A stretch of DNA of 64,000 nucleotides. It comes from Dryas octopetala. Taxonomy: Eukaryota > Streptophyta > Magnoliopsida > Rosales > Rosaceae. The notes below the pieces were generated by a model. The model saw only the letters and a list, made by a program, of their open reading frames with translations. It did no database searches and was not told the DNA's origin. The translations under genes were made by a program, and so were the position numbers. Shown in pieces: positions 12,656-24,126 of the stretch; the stretch's first letter is position 1; each line of letters starts with the position of its first letter. Location of the stretch: the NCBI GenBank assembly GCA_963921425.1, contig OY992832.1, forward strand, positions 33,003,475 to 33,067,474, written 5' to 3'.

Positions 12656-13300
12656 ATGGTTGATGAATATGTGGATTTTAGAGATAAGACTTATAAGTGC
12701 ATTTATTGTGGTGCACTTTTTTGGTTAAAAGAATCCATTCAAAAAAAAAAAACTAAGAACAATGAGCCTATATTTACTCTTTGTTGTCAAAAAGGGAAGA
12801 TCAAACTTCCAGCTGTAAAGCCGACACCTTATTTTTTGGAGACTTTGCTTGATCCTAACAAAAGCCAATCAAGTTTACTATTTAGGGAGAACATTAGGGC
12901 GTATAATTTCAAGTTTGCATTCACTTCAATGGGAACGAAAGTTGATCATTCAATTAACAATAGACCATGCCCTTACATTTTTAAAATTAGTGGTCAAGTT
13001 TGTCATTTAATGGGTTCATTTATACTACCTGAAGGACAATGCCCAAAATTTTCTCAACTCTATATTTATGATACTTATAATGAAGTAATCAACCGCCTTA
13101 ATGCTGTTAATTCTAAAGAAGCCAATAAAAAACTTGATGCATACATTGTTAAGAGTTTGATTACAATGTTCAATGAGTGTAATGAATTAGTCAAATTCTT
13201 TTGAACAATGAGAGACAAATTTGAACATAATTCTCTTGATCATGTGAAAGTCAAACACTTGAGTAGGCAACCAAATGATAATAAACAGTATGAGCAATAC
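12656..13300 (+). pseudogene. Helitron helicase-like N domain fragment
   Basis: The translation shows the conserved plant Helitron signature: a CIYCGALFW zinc motif, CCQKGKIKLP, an FKFAFTSMG block, a PYIFKISGQV block, then PKFSQLYIYDT followed by a glutamate and an NRL motif. This is the Helitron_like_N domain of the rolling-circle transposase. I start it at the methionine at 12656, because the residues before it are hydrophobic and unlike the family. The frame meets TGA at 13202-13204, where the family normally continues with an arginine, and homology fades by about 13300. The HUH nuclease and the PIF1 helicase are missing, so the fragment is inactive. Confidence 0.85.
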
Positions 13301-13545
13301 TATTAGGAACATGCTAATGGTTGGCTAGACAAATATAACTTATTCCAATTTTTATAAATGACAAACCAATTCAATAAAGTACAACCGCACAACTATAAAA
13401 TTATTATAGCATGCCTTTCTTTTAAACACATAACTTCAAATTCCATACAGTAGCCTAATTCCCTGCTCCCGTTTTTTCCCATCTCATCAATATCAATTAA
13501 ACCACTCTTTTCATTTACACAAATTAACATTTTCTTAACTTGCAG

Positions 13546-13678
13546 CCAACAACAGCACAACACCACTCTACAAGATGATCTCACTGCTGCACAAAGTGAG
13601 GAAGGCAAGAATACCACTCCATCAGCTGAAAATCCAGTTGAAGACCCCACTGACAGTCTAGACGATGGCGTTTACTGA
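13546..13678 (+). pseudogene. C-terminal exon of a Helitron RPA-like protein
   Basis: A TTGCAG acceptor precedes an open exon that ends with TGA at 13676-13678. It encodes an acidic, Thr/Ser-rich tail (QDDLTAAQSEEGK and so on, 43 residues). This kind of tail is found at the end of the replication protein A-like genes carried by plant Helitrons. The OB-fold exons that should precede it are not recognisable here. The assignment rests on tail similarity and on the Helitron context. Confidence 0.45.
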
Positions 13679-13934
13679 CCACCCTATAACACCTATCCCA
13701 AAATGTTTTGAACAAATAGCAACTAGGTTCTGCAAGTCTTTTCGTTATGAACACAAACAAATCTACTACTAAGTTGTTTAATCTTTTTTGTTGTTTAACC
13801 CTCTTTTGAATGATGCTTGGTATATTAAGATTAAGATATTAACAATATCTTAACATTCCAATCAGCATAAAAATTGCCTCATCAGTTTGGTTTTTGTAAC
13901 TAAACCATGGCTTCAAATGTTCATACATCTAAGA

Positions 13935-14035
13935 TATATGTACAAAAAACTACTATGTCAGTGGGTAAGTCATGTATGAACATATTTCCAGTGGGTAAGT
14001 CATGTATATGTACAAAAAACTACTATGTCTAAAGA
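13935..14035. repeat. Short tandem duplication in Helitron 3' region
   Basis: The phrases ATGTACAAAAAACTACTATG and CAGTGGGTAAGTCATGTAT each occur twice, interleaved, indicating a local duplication just upstream of the Helitron end. Confidence 0.7.
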
Positions 14036-14144
14036 CTTTGCTTTTGTCTTCAAGTTCTGCTAGCACTTGTATTTACATATCTTAATTGTTTACTCAATTT
14101 CAATAATTATTTATACCGACGGCATCGCGCGGGCAATTTACTAG

Positions 14145-15380
14145 TTCTAGCTAGAGGAGGCCATGCAGTATGTTCTTATTGTAGGACTTTGGCATATTGC
14201 TGATCAATACATGGTGGTTCAAAAATGGATGCCTGGATTCAATCCTCATGAGGAGAAGGTTAGCCCTTTTTGAGCCAAGCTGCATATTTTGAGCCATAAA
14301 TATTTTCGGCCCAAACATCTCTTTATCCTCAATTCATCAAATAATCTCCTGTTGTGATGCAGGAGCATCCAATAAGCCAGCAAGCAGACCTAAAAGGAAA
14401 ACTGAAGCCCAAAGCTACCTCAAAGATTAATTATGTCCGCAAAGAATGGGCTTTCCTATATTTCATCTTTCCTTTTTAATATCTCCTAATTGTTTGCGAG
14501 TTTATTTCCTATTAGCTTGTTAGTTACTCTATTTTTTGGTTTTCTAAGTTTATTAGGTTTTAGATACTATATAAACAAGTTATGTAATTTACTTTGGATG
14601 GTTTTTGGAGATTATTGAATAGGAAACTCTGCACCTTTGCGGTACTTTGTGAGTTTGTGTCTTTGGTTGATGGTGTCCTTGCGAAAGGCTTGTGTTCAGA
14701 TACCCTCTCCGGCATCATGTTGGCCCTTTCCTCCAACATTCAAGTGCCTGCATTCCTATCATGCACACTTCACTCAAAGTCCAAGGTATTGGCAAAAAAA
14801 AAGTCGAAGGTAATGGCAAAAAAAAAGTTGAAGGTATTGGCAAAAAAAGGTCAAACATTCGCTTTGTGAAATTTGTGATCCCTTGGAAGTTGTAAGAGTA
14901 GATTAGATCAAAAGGAGAAAAAGGAGAAATACAGGAAATGGAGGTGAAGGGAGAAATGTAAAATGGACGGCTTAAAACCAGCAATTTAGCCCAGCTACTA
15001 TTAACAGTACTACTCTCATTGAATGGGAAAAACTTGCATGTAATAGATATATACACCCACTCTCTCACAATTTTCTCACATGCTAGTCATGCGACTATTT
15101 ATTGTGAGAGAAGTTGTACACCTGTTATAAACAAGTTTTTCTCCTCATTGAACACACAGCAATTCATTTCCACAGCAGCTGCCAGCACGCACATAAAGAT
15201 GCCAATCCCAAAATACATTTCCTTCACCAGACAGGTCATTTTATTTGATCCATAATTTGAAGATAGTTTCACAACCACTAGCCACTAGGTGAGGTAGCTA
15301 CAACTAGCAGAAAAGAAAAACTGGTCCTCATTACAGCCTTATCTACTGATGAAAATGACCTAAAATGCTACCAAGCCTCT
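14145..15380. other. Intergenic downstream of SIP1: LINE-like and LTR-like fragments
   Basis: At about 14183-14272 an open segment reads GLWHIADQYMVVQKWMPGFN, resembling the DUF4283 domain found in LINE ORF1-type proteins, but only about 30 residues remain. At 14440-14600 a U3-like tract with TATATAAAC at about 14570 looks like an LTR fragment. A 27-bp unit containing AAGGTATTGGCAAAAAA is repeated three times at 14783-14850. The rest, up to 15380, is probably SIP1 3' UTR and flanking DNA. Confidence 0.35.
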
Positions 15381-18300
15381 TCAAGCCTTCTTTTGTTTGG
15401 CAGGTGGGGGAAAGAGAGCGCGGAAGACCCAAGAAGCCAGTATTGCTCCTATGAAGGGACAAATCCAATAAACATAAAACTGCTCCCATGTGTTGTGTCG
15501 ATTGTTTACATATGCCCAACCAAATGCCTACAAAGACCAAGCATAATACATTCTGTTAGACCTCTACATATCATAAAGCTTGGAAAGTTCTCATCATAAT
15601 CAATACGTAAACTAAACATCCAGCAAACAAAAGAAAATGGAACAATCATAAACACAAGAAGAATTAGACCAAAGATTTCATATCTTTTTATATTAAATAC
15701 AAGGGTTTCTTTTTCACTTTTGTTATCCAAACTTTGACCCGTGTCTCAATTTGGAATCCAAACTCTAATTTGATCTAATTGAGTACTTAAACTAATATTT
15801 GGTATCTAATAAGTCCCAAATCTTAATTCTGCCAATCAAGAACCTGATTCCATAAGTCAAGTTAAACAGAACGAGGGGCAATTAAACCATTTCAGAAGGC
15901 TTAAAAAACAAAAAACAATAAAGTTAAGGAAATGAAGAAAAGGAGGAGGAGGAGGACTGAAGAAGAAGGTGGTTTCAGGCTTTCAGCTTCGGTCACGACT
16001 CAACTGTTTTGACCGCACATTTTGATCTGTCATATGCCCATATCCTTTGGTCCAATAAATTGGCACCAACCTTGAAACAATAAAAGAAGAAGAGGAGGAG
16101 GTGGGTGTGAGGGATCTGCAATAGTTTTCTTGTTTTTATTTTTTATTTTTTTTAATTATGGATATGAAACAGTAAAAGGTGGGTTGGGGGTTGGGGAGAA
16201 GAAGAGGGGGAAAAATAATCTTGGGAATATATGGATCTAAAAGGAGGAGGAGGAGGAGGAGAGAGGTGGTGGTGGTGGTGGTGTCGTGGGTGGAGGCACT
16301 GAGGCAGAGAGAACCATTGGCAGAGGAGAAGAAGCAGATGATGAAAAGACAAAATTATCCTTGGGAATATCCTCTTCCGTTAACTGACGGAGTTAGGATT
16401 TGGGACTTATTGATACTAAATAATAGTTTAGATACACAATTGGATCAACTCAGAGTTTTGGGTACCAAAATAAGACATGGGTCAAAGTTTGGGTACAAAG
16501 GTGAAAAAAAAAAAAAAAAAAAAAAACCCTAAAAAAAACTACAGAGAAGAACAGCAAGAGCAGTAAAGAACAAATTGGCAAAAAATGATTATAAATAATT
16601 CAAATCCAACATAAATCATAAAGGTTCTTGCTTACATGTCAAGCCATTTGATTCTCATTCATAAATCCATCATAAAAAGAAATTCACAGAGGATTCAGAT
16701 TAAAGAACCATACAATGAAAGAAAACACCAAGGGGTATATACATATATGTATTATATATATATATATATATTTATGTTAATATGTGTAAAGAAGACACAT
16801 GATACACTTACCCCCAAAATATTCACATTCCTTCACATCAAACATGACCCACCACAAAAATAAAAAAGCCCTACCTTGCATCCCATGCAGAAAATTTTTC
16901 CTTTGCTTTATCTCCTTCCTTTATAACTTACTTTTACTAAATACCTATCATAAATCTTTGTGACATTGAGGATTGTGATACATCATTTTTAAATCCATCC
17001 TATTATCTTGTTGGGTATAAGCCATGCCACACCAATTTTTGTTGAATTCTTTAAATAATGTTAGAAGGATCATATATTTTAACCACATTATCCGGCAGGT
17101 GATGTGTTTATTAACAACTGGCCATAATAATTGATGTTCGAAGTCGCTCCCACTAAAGAAAATTTATGGCTCCATCCCTGCAAGGGGTCATGGTTATAGC
17201 ACCAAGCCAAATTAATGACTGTAAAGTGAAATCTGACTTTAATACAATCCAAACGACAATGGTTAAGATAAAATCAGAATTCAGAATATATTGAAAATCA
17301 ACCCCTCATTGCCCAAAAAGTAAACGAGTACAGAATAGTAGGGGAAAAAGTTTCTGGTGGCAACATCTAGGGATGAAGAACCTCAATTGGCTTATGTGCA
17401 AATATTGCACAGGATGAAGCTCAGAAAAAGCAAAAGGTTGATTTTCAGTTCACAAGATGAATTTTAATTTTGAAGAGACTAGTGTGCCTGAAGCAAAGCT
17501 AATAGTCACAAGACATCATCTTCCATGCAAAATTACTAAGGAACCAGTCAATAATTTCTTCCATGATACACTTAATATTGTAAAACAAAAAAACATTGCT
17601 TTGATATTATTATATACCTCCATTTTATATCCAAAAATCAGTTTTGATATTATTATATCTACGAATCCGTGAGAAAATAAATTCCGTTGCCCAAAAATAC
17701 CAACCAAGTTTACTGGATATGGAAGCAAAATGAAAGAGTACATATCAGTGGGCAAGAAGTCCACCGAAATACAACAAGAACACTACAACAGCTAGGAAAC
17801 ATTAAAACTACAACAGCTACAAGATCACAACCCCTCATCAAAAACCCCTGCTCTATACAACAGAACTGATTACAACCAAAATCTTATCCAAACACAAAGT
17901 CTACCAAATCTAGAGTACAGTTGCACTCCAGTCATAAAGTATTGATTTAAGAGAGTTATCTCGAAATTCTGAGGATACCGAAGCCCAATGCAAAGACCAA
18001 AAACGAACCCTATCCCACAATTGAGCTACTTCCTCACCCCTAGCTTCCTAAAAAATTCTCCTATTTCTTTGTTGTGTGGGAGATACAAGTTTTTTGGAGG
18101 TAGCACCACCAATGATATTAAAGAACCAAAAATGTCAATGGTAGCATTGCCACTCATTGCCAAACTGAAAGAGCTTCTCTCTCCCTGTCCTCCTAGAGGT
18201 TCTAAAGAGAGCCAAGGTGCACAACTCAACAAAGAAATACACATCTCTTCCCACAAGGGAATAACAAAAGCAATGAACGATCATTGTCTTTGCACATTCT

Positions 18301-19847
18301 GTTAAGGACCAACGTATTTTATAACATGCATCAAAACTATGGAAGGTCTAGATTAGTACATCCTCAATCTGAAGTGATCAAGATTGAAGGAACGCGAATT
18401 ATTCTAGAGAGGAAGGCTACCATCTACGCAACTGTGTAATTAAGAGCAATGATAAAAAAATTTATGCAGACTTCAAGCTTAGCATATACGCATACATGTG
18501 CTTTTTTGGAAAGAACATTATTAACTGAATAAGTGTAACGTAAAAATATTATAACTCATGGAAAAATAATACTATTCCTCTTATATCAATTATAAGATCA
18601 AACTCCACCATATTTCTCATCCTAGATACCATATGTGCTAGTTTCCTATACTACAAGTTCTACATTTTTCTCTTCCCACAGTATCCAAATTGATGCAACC
18701 AATTCCCCAAAAATTAAATTCCTTGTGAGATGATTTCAAAACTAAAAAATCCTCTTCGACCAATGCAGTAAACCCTTAAATGCGGTCAAAAATATAGTTT
18801 AGGCAAAGGGGCAAGCTAATCTCTTGAAATCTTCATATCTGTACATTTTAGGTTGAGTGCATTGAAATTGCTTACTATATAATTATATCTTAAACTTAGT
18901 AAAACAAAGTTCCTACATCTTTCTCGGTATTAAGAAGTCATCACACATGAAAGATTTTGAGTTCCCAATCATTTCAAGCATCTATCAGTCTAATTCAATT
19001 TTTTCATCATGACCAAATGATTTTGCTAGAAAATTGTTCCACTACTTACAAATGGCTAGGAAGGAAATACGAAATAAAAATTAAGAAGAGGCAACAAAAT
19101 CAGACGTAGGAGAACTCAAAAAATGTTCCCAACTGAAAGTTCTCCTTAATTTTCATTTCACCAACACAAGACAGGAATTTTTCAACTTACGCAAGAAATT
19201 CACCAATTAATTCATCTTACTTTTTTCATCCCAAGAAGACTGTCCTTCATTGAAAAAAACAATTTCATTTCAGTTAGACTGTAATTAATGCATTCACACC
19301 CTATTCGGTTCTGCATTTCCTTCATTACCCACATTTTGCACTTGTTTAAAATGTAGAAGTCACAGAAAACGGCTAATATGGAACGATACTTTGAGAGAGT
19401 TAAATCATTTGTGCCTTGACTTTTCAAAATGGGTAAATGGCTTCAGAGCAGGGAAAGTAGAGAGGAACTTTTTAAACAATAAGAAAACATTGCACATTTA
19501 TATATTAACCATTAAGGAAATACCACAAATGTGCTAAATACATCAGTATTTTATATTTATTGTTTTATTAATTTTGCAACGATATGCTACTGCCGTCAGA
19601 ATTCAGAAACCACTAATGCTACAAAAAGAAAAATCGTAAGGAATAAATTGAATAGTTCTCTGTCAAACTTCTGATAGAAGATGACCATAAAGAATCATGG
19701 AAATAGAAATAGAAACAGAAACAGAAAATAATAAATACTAAATAATTTTTTAAATCTCTGGATGATGTCATATATTCATACTTAATGAGTTAGACGAAGA
19801 TAAACGAGTTCCTAATATATAAGCACAACTCTCGCTCCCTCTCTCCG

Positions 19848-19913
<66 letters not shown>

Positions 19914-21651
19914 TACACACACACACACACAAAGAGTTGTGGATGGAAAGTGTTTAGAGAGGGGATGAAGAAGAAGGTAGGCTTTTTAGTGCTTTTAGGG
20001 CGAATGGAGATATGACAACTAAGAATTTAATCAGAAAAATAGAAAATACATTAAAAGGGAAGAAAAAAATGGTATACTTTCTCATTGTGTCCACATGTCC
20101 CATAAATCAAATATTGACAACTATCTGACAAACAGATTAAAAAGTCGAAGAGCACAATAGCAATGTTAAAGAAAATATCTGAAGGTGTTCAATAAAAGTA
20201 ATCAAACAAATTTAGTATTATGATAAGCGCCACCAACAGATATAGGGTATCTCATGTATCACAATAGAATATAAATCTTCGTACACAAAGTCAGTTCTAA
20301 TAAAAGAAAACTTCTTAGCAATACATCAACAAGTATAAACAAAAAATGTAAGTATAAGTTCCAATAGTAAAATACAAATCTCAAGTACAAGTTGTCTAAA
20401 AGCAGTATGGATAGCATCATAGATACATTTGGAGAAAGTGTAATCATCATTATAAGATGGTGATGGTGATGGTGATGTTGCATTAAATTCAATAAGATTC
20501 GTCTTAGTGCAAGGAATTGATATGGTATTGGCAGAAGAGAAGAAACTGACATTATGACTTTGATAAAAAACAAAAAATAACAAATGTTTTACTTACGTTG
20601 GCAGGATTCATTGAAGGCCCGGTATACACAGAACCGGCAACAACCAATGCCACAGTAACCACAGAAAGTAGCAACGTCTTCAAAAGTGGGCTAGGAGGAC
20701 CCCTGAGTACGATTACAAGGACAAGAAAGGAGATTACGAAAGTCAAGACCCCCTCAGCAATAGCTCCAGTATGCAAGTCAACTTTTAAGGAAGGCCCTCC
20801 AAGCATGTTCTTGTACTTCAAGGGCACGACCTCCATAATTGCCAGTGCTCCACCCACAGCACCCAAAGCCTGTGGAAATCAAGGAGATTGATATTAAGCA
20901 GTCTAAGCATCATTGGATTCGTTTATAAATTAGTTACATAGTGTTTCTCTCTGGAGGATGTCTGTTTAAAGAACCGGTTTGTTTTTTCACCTTTTGATCT
21001 TATTTTTGGCATGGTTTAATATTTTAGGGTATAAATTGTCAATTGGGACTCGTTCATCGGTTTGAAGGGCTCCCGTTCTTAGATTATATTTCAGGTTTTA
21101 AGTTTGGAAACTCAACGATAATTCTATATCTAAAAGATAGAGCTCTATACCCTCTATGTTATATGTTGAACCCTGTCAAGAATGGGAATGAGAGGACAAA
21201 GACATAAAATTTAAAATGAGTAGATTCTGTTAAATTACATGCCTTCGATCGTGGAACGATAGGATAGGCTGATAGTGGAAGAAAAGAGGAAAATTGAAAT
21301 GGAATAATGAGTTAATGAGAATTGGGAAGAAAGAGTAAAGTAAAGAGAGTTGACCTGAGCAGGAAAGCGGAGGGCCATGGAGAAGAGGGTGTCGGGGCCA
21401 AGGCCGGCGGCGTAGAAGGAGGCAGTGCTGGTGGGGTTGAAGCTGGCCCCGCCCAAGACGTCTCCGATGAAAGTGAAGACAAAGACAAGAACGAAGACAA
21501 GGAAGGTGGTGATGAAGAGAGAGGGCCAGACCAGCCCTTCAAGCCCAACAGCACTTGCGATGATAGTCGTGAACAGTCCAAGCGTCGATGCACTGAAAAC
21601 CCACATGAAGGTAAGCACAACATCTCCAATCGCTGCCTTCACCGCACCCAT
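15381..21651 (-). CDS. SIP1: Aquaporin SIP1 (small basic intrinsic protein), 3 exons
   Basis: Exons on the minus strand are 21355-21651 (99 codons), 20597-20869 (91 codons) and 15381-15527 (48 codons plus stop), giving 238 residues, the normal SIP1 size. All introns are GT-AG in phase 0. The first pore motif is NPT (residues 72-74) instead of NPA and the second is a standard NPA (187-189), the hallmark of plant SIP1 proteins. Six hydrophobic helices are visible, and the C terminus ends in a basic AKQKKA tail. SIPs are small channels of the endoplasmic reticulum membrane, with water-channel activity reported for SIP1 members. Intron 2 is very long (5069 bp) and holds a Mutator-like MITE and large microsatellites. 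A MITE and a Harbinger element lie within about 1.2 kb upstream of the start. The frame is intact throughout. Confidence 0.93.
15702..16530. mobile_element. Mutator-like MITE with long TIRs in SIP1 intron 2
   Basis: The first about 110 bp (reading CACTTTTGTTATCCAAACTT onward) recur inverted at the right end (CACCTTTGTACCCAAACTTT on the other strand), sharing TTTGACCC, TGATC, AATAAGTCCCAAATC and other blocks. The ends are close to AGGGTTT, and an A-tract of about 23 bp sits at the right end. The middle contains a GGA-rich and GGT-rich simple repeat (16238-16280). A clear 9-bp target duplication is not found. No coding capacity. Confidence 0.6.
16531..20596 (-). other. Remainder of SIP1 intron 2
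   Basis: About 4 kb of AT-rich intron. It contains an (AT)n tract near 16752-16772 and the CT/CA microsatellites at 19850-19930, with no recognisable gene. The intron ends at a normal donor (GTAAGT on the minus strand at 20591-20596). Confidence 0.7.
19850..19930. repeat. Compound (CT)n-(CA)n microsatellite
   Basis: About 30 CT units are followed by ACATA and about 9 CA units, within SIP1 intron 2. A tract of this length is likely to vary between individuals. Confidence 0.95.
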
Positions 21652-22824
21652 ATCTACGATTGTATGTTGTTTGTGGGTCTCTCTTTAATCTCTAAATCTT
21701 AGCAGAGCTCTCCAACAGTCTCCTTCTCACTCTCTGACTCACTTCTGGTCAAGGGCACAGATAAACAGGAAGACACCACCAAGACTGTTTAAATCAACAC
21801 GCACCTTCCTCTTCGGAGTTTTTTTTATCCCCTTTTTTTGAAAGACTTTGGAGTCCAGCTTTTATTTTTTAGATATATTATGGCCTTGTGCTGTCATGCT
21901 ATGCATCCTTTAATTTTATTTCTTTATTTCTTGTTTTTTATGAGATTCATGCAATGGTTTTATTCTCTCATCATCCAACGATCCAAGTATCCAACATCCT
22001 ATAAAAAAAAAAAGAGGGAGGCTATGCAAACCACCCTTTTGTGCTGAGTTGACCACCCTAATAAATGTTTTTTAATTTTTTTCTTATTTTACCTTTTATT
22101 GCAAAAACATGATAAAATCACCTAGATCCATTCGGTAGTCATCTATCGAAATATCCACCAATATTCGGCAGATAAGTTTCAAATAAATACAAATATTTCA
22201 GCAGATAACTGTCGAATGCCTTTTTCATTTCCATTCGGTAGTTATCCACCGAATAATCCACCAATGTTCAGCAGATAACTGTCAAATAATCATAAATATT
22301 TCGGTAGATAACTGTCGAATGACCCAACGAACAAAATTGAAATTTTTTTGTTTTAAGGGTAAAGTTGAAATTTTAAAATAGGGTGGTCAACTTAGCAATT
22401 TAGGGTGGTCTGAATAGCATTGGCCTAAAAAAAAAAGTAGCCATCTTTTTTCTTTTTGGATCTGAAAAGTAGCCACCTGAATGGGCTAAATGAGTTGGTA
22501 TATTATTATGTAGGATGGATCTAATCAGATCCGAGGACATGGAGGCCCACTAATGAGTGATGACACTGATAAGATTACCACTTTACCCGAACTTGTTTCA
22601 TTATTCTGCTTTATGGTTTATTACTCCTTCCGTCCTGTGATGTAATATCACTATTCACTAGCATTGGGCCCATGTTTCCTCTCCTTTCCAAATCAACTTT
22701 CTCTGTTGGATACTGAATATTGGGTAGAAAGCAAACCGACAACAAAAAGGAAGGAATCTTGCCCAGTTGCCCCAAAGAAAAAAAATCCAATAAAAGGGAA
22801 GGAACTTGGCAACTAAACTCCTAA
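21652..22824. other. SIP1 5' flank
   Basis: This holds the probable SIP1 5' UTR and promoter (21652-22017), the MITE at 22018-22425 and about 400 bp of plain sequence up to the Harbinger element. No other gene is seen. Confidence 0.5.
22018..22425. mobile_element. MITE with about 50-bp TIRs upstream of SIP1
   Basis: The left end has GGCTATGCAAACCACCC then GTTGACCACCCTA. The right end has the inverse, TAGGGTGGTCAAC then GGGTGGTCTGAATAGC. Both sides abut an A-rich run that hides the target duplication. The interior has about three imperfect copies of a roughly 70-bp unit containing ATTCGGTAG and CAGATAACTGTC. Non-coding; superfamily not decided. Confidence 0.65.
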
Positions 22825-22930
22825 GGCCTTCCACTATGGTAAACCCATTTTTTGTGACCCAAAATGAGTAGTGCTGTGACCCAATTCTCACTGCAATGGT
22901 GCTGTGACCCATTTTGGGTCACAGTGTTTT
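22825..22930. repeat. Left TIR and subterminal GTGACCC repeats of Harbinger copy 2
   Basis: Within about 100 bp of the terminus the motif GTGACCC occurs three times and its inverse GGGTCAC once. The same motif recurs at the other end (27685-27830), as expected for protein binding sites needed for transposition. Confidence 0.75.
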
Positions 22931-23276
22931 ATACATATTTAAAATATGCCTAATATTGATTAAGTGATGTTTAATTAATAATTTTAAATTTAAAGTACAA
23001 TAAAAATTATTTTATTTGTCTTATTTTAATGAGATCTTTAAAACAAGGTCAATATTGAATATATTTAAAATAAGAAAATTTCATAAATTAGACAACATAA
23101 GCCTTACAACATCGGGACTTCAACAACCACAAACAAGAAAAACAACACGATGATTTAAAGGAAAAACAAGAACAACACGATCACTAAAAGAAAAAACAAA
23201 AACAATACGATGATTTAAAGAAAAAACAACAACAACAACAATTGCATTCGACATGACAGAAAATGAAGCGAACTTC

Positions 23277-23723
23277 TTATTCGGAGTCCGATGATGAAGA
23301 ATTGACACCTCTGTAATTATACCAATATGAGATCTTCTGTTCGGTTTCACACTCATTACATGATTGAATCAGAGGGTTCTTCCCGCAGGTGCATGGCACG
23401 GGTGGTTTGGGCTCTGGCAGGTGGTTCAACCATTGGTGGCGAAGATTTGGGTGGTTGGCTAGATCCTTGAGCTTCAATCTCTTGCAAAATGCACACAAAG
23501 GGACCAAAATATCATCCGAACACTTGCAGAACCTCCAGTCTGGTTCTTTTGCACGCTCCATCATTAAACAATAATCGCACAATGGTGCAGCACAGTTAGG
23601 GAGGTACTTACACAAGCTTTGATCGCACTGTTGTTTGGAGCTCTCACCGGTGCCTTGCTTGGAGCTCTCACCGACGCCTTACTTGGAGCTCTCACCGACA
23701 CTTTGCTTGGAAGAGGAAGCCAT
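23277..23723 (-). pseudogene. Third Harbinger gene: small protein with three Cys modules, one in-frame stop
   Basis: I do not recognise this gene. From ATG at 23723 the frame runs 148 codons to the stop at 23277, with one internal TAA (codon 15, 23679-23681) where the neighbouring repeats have CAA. The N terminus (about residues 8-31) is three near-identical 8-residue units, VGESSKQ-like, from 24-bp DNA repeats. The rest has 13 cysteines, 12 of them in three 15-residue modules at residues 38-52, 66-80 and 111-125. Each module has cysteines at positions 1, 12 and 15. Modules 2 and 3 share C-x-C-x8-C-x2-C exactly; module 1 has its second cysteine at position 7. Metal binding is an inference. 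The C terminus is Ser/Asp/Glu-rich. A TATAAATA box lies about 55 bp upstream, and the gene follows the transposase on the same strand. A start after the stop could still give a protein with all modules. Confidence 0.7.
23637..23708 (-). repeat. Three 24-bp tandem repeats in the third Harbinger gene
   Basis: The unit GGAGCTCTCACCG plus 11 bases is present three times in a row with few changes. It encodes the GESSKQ-type repeats, and the middle unit carries the stop codon. Confidence 0.9.
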
Positions 23724-23772
23724 TTCTAAACGATAGTTATGTGGATGTGTTGGCCTTATAGTTAAACCTTGG

Positions 23773-23780
23773 TATTTATA
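23773..23780 (-). promoter_or_regulatory. TATA box of the third Harbinger gene
   Basis: TATAAATA on the minus strand lies in the context CCCTATAAATACC, about 50-60 bp upstream of the ATG at 23723. The transposase gene has the same TATAAATACC box at the same kind of distance. Confidence 0.6.
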
Positions 23781-24126
23781 GGGAAAAAATGTGCATAACT
23801 TGCCCATTGGATTCCCTGATGGATTCACAAATACTCGAATCTCACATGTGAAGCAATAGTGTTGTGCATGTGATGGAGTGTGGAGTCAGTGTATAGTCTT
23901 GTCATTGGTTCAGTGAATTATTTTGCAAGCATGTGATGGTTGTGTCATGTCATGTCAGCTAAGAGAAATCAATGCCTTTATTTCATTTCACAAATTGCAA
24001 CTGACAAACACAAACACACTTAAACAGCAAATACAAAGACAAATAACAAACTTCAGGATCAACTGCGAAGATTAACCTAACATACGATAATGAGAACAAC
24101 ATTGACGAACCATGATCCAGGTCGGA

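Larger units (their letters stand above)
12281..14144 (+). mobile_element. Helitron remnant with 3' terminus
   Basis: Three independent pieces point to a Helitron on the plus strand: a coding fragment of the Helitron helicase-like N domain (12608-13204), a C-terminal exon resembling the RPA-like gene of plant Helitrons (13546-13678), and a 3' end with a GC-rich imperfect hairpin (about 14115-14131) followed by CAATTTACTAG and T. The CTAG end fits the CTRR terminus, and the following T fits insertion between A and T. The Rep motifs and the helicase are absent, so this is a deleted copy. Confidence 0.65.

Noticed and set aside
16179..16532. Open frame of 117 codons on the plus strand, Arg/Lys-rich
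   Set aside because: It lies in the GGA/GGT simple repeats of a MITE inside the SIP1 intron; low-complexity artefact.
18026..18256. Overlapping frames of 76 and 105 codons
   Set aside because: Within SIP1 intron 2, no homology recognised, unsupported by splice context.
19850..19930. CRISPR-like or functional repeat array
   Set aside because: Plain dinucleotide microsatellite in a plant intron.
20598..20891. Plus-strand frame opposite SIP1 exon 2 (also 21322-21702 opposite exon 1)
   Set aside because: Antisense shadow of the aquaporin exons.
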